64,000 nt of DNA from Pegethrix bostrychoides GSE-TBD4-15B. GTDB taxonomy: Bacteria > Cyanobacteriota > Cyanobacteriia > Elainellales > Elainellaceae. Positions within the stretch are counted from its first letter, which is position 1, and each line of letters opens with the position of its first letter. The notes below the pieces were generated by a model that saw only the letters and a list, made by a program, of their open reading frames with translations, did no database searches and was not told the origin of the DNA. Below, in pieces: positions 59,301-64,000 of this stretch. The stretch covers positions 111,061 through 175,060 of the forward strand of contig JAHHHV010000066.1 of NCBI GenBank assembly GCA_019359155.1. Direction: 5' to 3'. Position numbers and translations under genes: made by a program.

Positions 59301-60128
59301 ATGCCAGAAGGGCCAGAGATTAAGCGCGCTGCCGACCAAATTGCCAAAGCGATTGCCTTGCGACCCGTCAGCAGCCTGTTCTTTGCGTTTCTGCACCTGA
59401 AGCCTTACGAAGCGACGCTGCAAGGGCGCGAAATTACCGCTGTTCGGACCAAAGGCAAGGCAATGCTGATTCGGTTTGACAATCAGCTCAGCATTTATAG
59501 CCACAATCAGCTTTACGGCAAATGGATGATTCGACCGCTGCATGACTACCCGCAGACAAATCGGCAGCTGAGGCTGGCGATTCACAGCGACAAAAAATCT
59601 GCCCTGCTCTACAGCGCTTCTGACATTGAGGTGCTGGATGACGTGGCAATTAGCTATCACCCTTTTCTCAGCAGGCTGGGACCAGATGTATTGGATGAGG
59701 CCACGACAGTTGTGCAGGTTGTTGAGCGGTTTTCGGACAGGCAGTTTGAACGGCGAGGGCTAGCCTCACTGCTGCTCGACCAACATTTTCTCTGCGGACT
59801 GGGGAACTATCTGCGGAGCGAGGTGCTGTTTGTAGGGCGGCTGCATCCGACGCTGCGGCCAAAAGACTGCGCTGCTCCGCAAATCCTGAAGCTGGCTGAG
59901 GCAACGATTGGCGTGACTCGGCAGTCCTATCTATCTAACGGCATCACCAACGATTTACCTCTCGCCCAAAGCCTGAAAGCCGCCGGAAAACGTCGCCGGG
60001 ACTATCGACACTATGTCTTTGGGCGAGAGGCTCAGCCTTGCTACATCTGCGGGACGCTGATTTTGAAAGAGACGCTAGCCGGACGCAGGCTCTATTACTG
60101 TCCGCAGTGCCAGCGAAAAGCACGTTAG
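59301..60128 (+). CDS. nei: endonuclease VIII (Nei), DNA glycosylase/AP lyase
   Basis: Base-excision repair enzyme that removes oxidised pyrimidines and cleaves the abasic site. At 275 residues it matches E. coli Nei in size. The catalytic N-terminus after Met removal is PEGPEIKRAADQIAKAI, with the reactive Pro and Glu in place; LKPYEATLQGREITAVRTKG and IYSHNQLYGKWMIRP follow as in Nei, not Fpg. The helix-two-turn-helix (LLDQHFLCGLGNYLRSEVLF) and the C-terminal zinc finger (CYICGTLILKETLAGRRLYY, then CPQCQ) are complete. The start codon lies in a tandem duplication. Confidence 0.93.
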   Translation: MPEGPEIKRAADQIAKAIALRPVSSLFFAFLHLKPYEATLQGREITAVRTKGKAMLIRFDNQLSIYSHNQLYGKWMIRPLHDYPQTNRQLRLAIHSDKKSALLYSASDIEVLDDVAISYHPFLSRLGPDVLDEATTVVQVVERFSDRQFERRGLASLLLDQHFLCGLGNYLRSEVLFVGRLHPTLRPKDCAAPQILKLAEATIGVTRQSYLSNGITNDLPLAQSLKAAGKRRRDYRHYVFGREAQPCYICGTLILKETLAGRRLYYCPQCQRKAR

Positions 60129-60199
60129 GTGGCAACGGCAATCTTCAGCGCAGCAAGGCATCCAATTCAGACAATTCAGACAATTTTTTAGAGAGCTGC

Positions 60200-63121
60200 T
60201 CACAGACCGTTGCCTGCTTCAAGCTGTAGCGGCACGACTTGGGCAAGGCCAGCAGTTTGGGAGCCTAACTGCCGTGTCAGCACCACTTGGTCGCCATAGC
60301 TCAACAGCTTATCAATCGTTGCCAGCTGATTTTGCCAGGTGCGGATGCGGTAGTCAGCATTCAGAGTCGGCATCTCCATCCAGGATTTGAACTGTCCCTG
60401 AAAGCTTTTCAGTAGCGTAGTTGCCTGTCGCAAATTGGCCTCAGACGGCGATTCGGCTAGCGTCTTGAGCGCTTGCTCCAGCTCAGCTGTTTTGGTCTGC
60501 CAAGTTTCAGCCTGCGAGTCCCGTAGCTTCAGCTCACCCTGCTCAATCAGCCAGCTCCACTGCTGCGTCAGCAGGTCATAGCGGCTAGCAGCAGTTGCAA
60601 ACGGATCGCGGTAAGGAATCGGATCAGCCGAGCTGCCCTGAATCTGCTGAAAAATCTGCTGGAGCTGACCATCCAGATTCTCGGCGGCAAACAGCGCGAA
60701 CCCACCCGACGACGAATCGCGCAGCGCCTGTACCTGATCAATCACCGTATTGTCTGAAAGGTTGAGCAGCCGAATTCCTGGCAGCACCAGCGCCGACCCC
60801 AAGTTAGCATCATCGGCCAGCCAGGGATTGGTGAGTCGCTGCAAGCTGTTGGTATCGCCCGCATAGCTCATCAGCACAATCATGTCCACATCGCCCTGCT
60901 GCGCCCAGCGCTCCCAGTTCTGCTGAATCTCATTCAGGCGGCGACGTTCGGGGAGGGCAAACACAGCGGTCGAGAGAACTAAATCGGGGTTGATCTGGTG
61001 CAGCTGCTGAGAAGTCTCAGCCACAAAGGAGCTGATTTGCTCAGTCCGAAACGCCGTCCACTGCTGCCAGAGCTGCTGCTGCGCCGGATTGGTGGGCGAG
61101 AGCGTCACCGGATCTACGCCCGTCTGCTGCTGAAACTGCTGCCGAGCGGCGCTGCCGTAGCCATAAGTATGGCCTCCGGCGCGTGGATCTTGAAACGGAT
61201 AGCGGATATAGTCAAGCTGCAAGCCGTCTACGTCATAGCGGCTGACAATTTCTTGGTACAGGCTGAGCAGATATTGCCGCACTTCAGGGTTGGCCGGATC
61301 GAGAAACGGTTTCTTCTGTCCCGGCGGAATCATTGCGCCACGGTTGTCATAGTTGGCCCAGTCGGGATGTGCCGCCAAAATCGGCCCCGGATAGCTAGCG
61401 GGCTGATTCACAATCGCGTTATGCGCCTGATTCCCCGCCGCAAAAGTCCAGACCCAGGCATGTAGCTCCATATGGCGCTGATGTGCCAGATCAACGGCCT
61501 CAGCCAACGGATCCCAGCCGCGCGTCAGCGGGTTTTGGGCAGGCGCAACCTGGCTTGGATAGATTGGATATCCAGCGTTGACCGTCTCAAAAAAGATGGT
61601 GTTGATGCCCGCTGCGGCCAATCGATCAAACAGTTGCGCCAGCCCTTGCCGCGAACCTGCCCGGACAATCGTACCGCGATCCAGCCAAATGGCGCGCACC
61701 TCCGGCTGAGACAGCGGACGATCCAGCGGAAAGTTGTTCTGCAAAAGCTGCCGGGTTGCCAGCCACTGCTGCCTTGCCTGCGGGTAGTTGTGCTGCCCCA
61801 TGGCCACCGTAAAACTGCTGTAGCCCTGCCGTGCTTCAGTCAAAACTGCATCGTTGAGCGCCGCTTCAGCCTGATTTCCAGCGCGATTTACGGCGCGGAT
61901 CGGGCGGATCTGTCCAGTCGCGCTGTGAATCGCGCCAGTCATAGCGCCAGTCAGAGCGCCAGCAGAAGACTGTTGTACCTGCGATCCGCCCCGCGAGCTT
62001 GCTAAGATTACGGCGCTCTCATAGCGGCCAATTAAGTCTTCGAGCTCCTGCTGCATCAGACCCGCTTCATACAGGGTAATACGCGGGCTGTACAGATCCA
62101 GAGCCGCAGGCGTAATCTGCTCGGCAGGATCTTGACTAGTGCTGGACTGAGCTGGTGGCGCAGTCTGTGGAGGTAGTGCAGGTGCCGCAGGCTGACTTAA
62201 ACGTTGAGTAATATTGGCTGAGTTTGCTGGCTGTGCAACTGGCTGTGCAACTGGCTGTGCGGCTGGTCGAGGTGGAATTACGGTGGCAACTGGCGCGGGT
62301 GCAGATGAATCTACCGGACGGCTTACGGGCGCAGCCATCAGCGGGGACAGCGAGCCAAATCGACTTACCGCAGCTCTCAGCCAGCTTTGGTCAAACTCGC
62401 TCAGGCTAGAGTCTTCATCACCCCAGCGCCAGCCTAAAAAGGTAGTTTTCTGCGTCACCACAACCGCCGCGCGATTGCTGGCTCCACTGGCAGACGGTTC
62501 AGCCTGATTCCAGACCGCCACGGGTTGACTGGCCAAGCTCGTGGGAACCAGCACGCCGCCAATTGCCGTACTGCCTGCATCAGCCTGACGCACCCAGCGC
62601 TGACTGGCCAGCTGCAACGGCAGCACCGACTGAGGCTGCGATAGATCGGTCGCCCAGTAAGCTCCCAGCAGCGATCGCAGCGCATTTTGCACGCCTACCG
62701 AGGACTGATTGCCCACGGCTCCACTCACAATCAAGCCACCGCCGCGATTCAGCCAAGCCTGCAACCCCAACAGCTGATCTGAGGAAATATTTTCTAAGTT
62801 GGGTAAAAACAGCACCGTCACCTCGCCAAAGTCAGCAGAGCGCTCTACCTCTCGCCAGTCGATAATGTGATAGGTCAGTTCACTGGCATCCAGGCGATCC
62901 GTGATCGCCTGCCACTGGCTCGCGTTCTCTCGGCTTTTGATCACACCCACAACCGGAGTCTGCTGAGCTTGGGCAATCCGGGAGCTGGGCTGGCTGGGAG
63001 CGTGACTCAAAGAGTGCTCAGCCGTTCCGGCTAAGGTCGTGGGAGTGAAAAGCAGTGTTCCAAGCAGGAGGCCGCAGGAGAACGTGAGCGGGCGCAGGGA
63101 GTTCACGGGATGTAAAACCAT
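60200..63121 (-). CDS. large secreted protein with GHL10 (DUF187) glycosidase-like domain
   Basis: A 973-residue exported protein. A signal peptide (RPLTFSCGLLLGTLLFTPTT, cleaved near LAGTA) precedes an N-terminal Rossmann/glutamine-amidotransferase-like region (residues about 55-240; QTPVVGVIKSRENASQWQAI, LFLPNLENISSDQLLGLQAW, LNRGGGLIVSGAV). A long Pro/Ala/Gln linker follows, containing a PVAQPVAQPVAQ duplication. From about 465 to 800 it is a GHL10/DUF187 TIM barrel: EVRAIWLDRGTIVRAGSRQG, TIFFETVNAGYPIYPSQVAP, HMELHAWVWTFAAGNQAHN, RYDVDGLQLDYIRYPFQDP and VDMIVLMSYAGDT. The C-terminal 170 residues are helical. Substrate unknown, presumably an envelope or extracellular glycan. Confidence 0.88.
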   Translation of the reverse strand: MVLHPVNSLRPLTFSCGLLLGTLLFTPTTLAGTAEHSLSHAPSQPSSRIAQAQQTPVVGVIKSRENASQWQAITDRLDASELTYHIIDWREVERSADFGEVTVLFLPNLENISSDQLLGLQAWLNRGGGLIVSGAVGNQSSVGVQNALRSLLGAYWATDLSQPQSVLPLQLASQRWVRQADAGSTAIGGVLVPTSLASQPVAVWNQAEPSASGASNRAAVVVTQKTTFLGWRWGDEDSSLSEFDQSWLRAAVSRFGSLSPLMAAPVSRPVDSSAPAPVATVIPPRPAAQPVAQPVAQPANSANITQRLSQPAAPALPPQTAPPAQSSTSQDPAEQITPAALDLYSPRITLYEAGLMQQELEDLIGRYESAVILASSRGGSQVQQSSAGALTGAMTGAIHSATGQIRPIRAVNRAGNQAEAALNDAVLTEARQGYSSFTVAMGQHNYPQARQQWLATRQLLQNNFPLDRPLSQPEVRAIWLDRGTIVRAGSRQGLAQLFDRLAAAGINTIFFETVNAGYPIYPSQVAPAQNPLTRGWDPLAEAVDLAHQRHMELHAWVWTFAAGNQAHNAIVNQPASYPGPILAAHPDWANYDNRGAMIPPGQKKPFLDPANPEVRQYLLSLYQEIVSRYDVDGLQLDYIRYPFQDPRAGGHTYGYGSAARQQFQQQTGVDPVTLSPTNPAQQQLWQQWTAFRTEQISSFVAETSQQLHQINPDLVLSTAVFALPERRRLNEIQQNWERWAQQGDVDMIVLMSYAGDTNSLQRLTNPWLADDANLGSALVLPGIRLLNLSDNTVIDQVQALRDSSSGGFALFAAENLDGQLQQIFQQIQGSSADPIPYRDPFATAASRYDLLTQQWSWLIEQGELKLRDSQAETWQTKTAELEQALKTLAESPSEANLRQATTLLKSFQGQFKSWMEMPTLNADYRIRTWQNQLATIDKLLSYGDQVVLTRQLGSQTAGLAQVVPLQLEAGNGL

Positions 63122-63521
63122 TGGGCTGTAGGGCTAAAGATAGAGCATGGCTGAAATTCAAGGGCTGAATCTTGCCAAAATCAGTTTGCCCATCAAACTC
63201 GAAGCATCAACAGAGTACCGTAACATTCAGCCGCCAATGCTGACGTTGAGCCGCAAAGCAGGCCGATTGTCCAAAAATTCGCCAACTCTTCACATTAACG
63301 CTGTGAAATACTATTTGCTTCATCAGAAATACATCGCCTGAGTCATCTAAATTCAAAGAGCTAGACGATGCAGAGAATATTAGAGGACTTACGCATTGAC
63401 AAGAGTGCAGAAGTGTGGGGAGTTTAGGTAAGCCCCCTCAGCAGTATTCGATTGTGAGAGAACGTTCAAAGCTCTCAGCTGCTCAGTGTAATTGTAAGAG
63501 TGTAATTGTAATCTTTACACC
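63122..63521. other. 400-base intergenic region with a tandem repeat
   Basis: No supported gene; a 64-codon plus-strand ORF (63147-63341) has no protein-like features I trust. GTGTAATTGTAAGA (63486-63499) is repeated as GTGTAATTGTAATC (63500-63513), and GTGTAA can pair with TTACAC (63516-63521), making a small hairpin just before the transposase remnant. This may be decayed insertion-sequence DNA. Confidence 0.5.
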
Positions 63522-63890
63522 TTGTCTCTCCTAGCAGAATCCAAGTATGTCAGTTGTGTACGTCTGTCTGAGATTCTTGAAGCACTCAGTCATGATAGCG
63601 TTAACCGTTTTCTGCTGCGAGATCAATATACTCCTAAAGACCTGTTTGATGAAGTTAAAGGGGAACTGAACTTGGTCGGAGGAACCACGAGTGTTGATGA
63701 CACTGTGGTGGATAAGCCCTACCGAGATCCGAGTAAAACAGAATTGGTCGGCTATTTCTAATCTGGCAAGCACAAGCGAACGGTCAAAGGTATCAATCTG
63801 AGTATTACACCGACAGTTCTGGCAATTCTTACCCTGTCAACTTCCGGTTGTATGACAAACGGCAGCATAAAACCCTGCTTGACTGACAAA
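63522..63890 (+). pseudogene. decayed insertion-sequence transposase (DDE type)
   Basis: The translation SKYVSCVRLSEILEALSHDS, VNRFLLRDQYTPKDLFDEV, then GGTTSVDDTVVDKPYRDPSK matches the N-terminal part of IS4/IS701-like cyanobacterial transposases, with the first catalytic Asp in SVDDTV. It is broken by an in-frame TAA at about 63759 (where family members have Trp) but continues SGKHKRTVKGINL, then shifts frame and resumes YYTDSSGNSYPVN, FRLYDKRQHKTLLD. No later part (second Asp, Glu) or far terminal repeat is seen. The family assignment is from sequence recognition and the IS name is not determined. Confidence 0.75.
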
Positions 63891-63891
63891 A

Positions 63892-64000
63892 CTAAGAGGC
63901 AGGAATGGTGCTGAGGACGGTGAATTCACGCTTGAGAGCATCATCCTGTTGTCGCCTAGAAGCAACCGCAGGGTCAGGGTCAGAATCACTCGAAAGAAAC
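63892..64000 (-). CDS. 3' end of a gene cut by the right edge
   Basis: Thirty-five codons run from the window edge to a TAG at 63892: SDSDPDPAVASRRQQDDALK, then REFTVLSTIPAS. The composition looks protein-like and ends a gene whose body lies outside. No family is recognisable from such a short tail, and it ends right where the transposase remnant fades, so insertion may have altered its 3' end. Confidence 0.3.
   Translation of the reverse strand, partial: FLSSDSDPDPAVASRRQQDDALKREFTVLSTIPAS

Noticed and set aside
15718..62678. HIP1 palindromes (GCGATCGC)
   Set aside because: I noticed only two copies (15718-15725 and 62671-62678), close to chance for this length, so no HIP1 enrichment can be claimed; the count was by eye.
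63147..63341. 64-codon ORF upstream of the transposase remnant
   Set aside because: No ribosome site and no family resemblance; it is probably chance coding potential in decayed DNA.

Overview
The window comes from a cyanobacterium, most likely a filamentous Leptolyngbya-like or related lineage; the genus cannot be fixed from sequence alone. The evidence is the gene content: Ycf51, DUF3370, an SLH-domain iron-uptake porin, two Uma2 (DUF820) nucleases, a GUN4 domain, a zinc-finger-less S4 and many small families known mainly from cyanobacteria. The DNA is moderately GC-rich with dense chromosomal housekeeping genes. I saw no rRNA, tRNA or CRISPR array.

Layout. 1-8.8 kb: a short-chain dehydrogenase cut by the left edge, a glutathione transferase, a frameshifted macro-domain gene, a DUF433 antitoxin-like gene, MazG, a Uma2 nuclease, a methyltransferase, PgsA and a DUF3370 protein. 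8.9-12.8 kb: a phosphoribosyltransferase, glycogen phosphorylase and a second Uma2. 12.8-16.3 kb is accessory: a decayed small gene, a membrane-anchored NACHT ATPase ending in a GUN4 domain, and two tiny ORFs. 16.3-23.7 kb: rpsD, a HerA-type ATPase, a GAF histidine kinase, a SRPBCC protein and a serine/threonine dehydratase. 23.8-26.5 kb is an AT-rich island: an XRE regulator, then an overlapping gene pair consisting of a nuclease-like/ParA fusion and a ParB-fold protein with a duplicated C-terminal module. 26.6-34.1 kb: a degenerate AAA+ protein, a CBS site-2 protease, the porin and ffh. 34.2-48.4 kb: a dCache histidine kinase, a heme-oxygenase-fold protein, a tRNA-dihydrouridine synthase, a nuclease/phosphatase-fold protein, LysE and nucleoside transporters, an HTH/GrpE-like protein, RsmB and a 7TM-HD phosphodiesterase. 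48.8-60.1 kb: a degenerate ADP-ribosylglycohydrolase, a peptidoglycan-binding protein, a strongly structured intergenic RNA candidate, an aminotransferase, an alcohol dehydrogenase, ycf51, a histidine-kinase remnant, upp, ispF, an ACT protein, a PHP protein and Nei. 60.2-64 kb: a large secreted GHL10-type protein, then transposase debris and the end of a gene cut by the right edge.

The most interesting elements are the island at 23.8-26.5 kb, which looks like an undescribed partition-like or defence module with its own repeated operator-like motif; the NACHT-GUN4 fusion; and the hairpin-rich spacer at 50.97-51.26 kb. A second theme is genome texture. Short (10-18 bp) perfect or near-perfect tandem duplications sit at many gene boundaries, some covering stop or start codons, and several genes are frameshifted or reduced to fragments. 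This suggests active replication slippage and ongoing decay of accessory genes.
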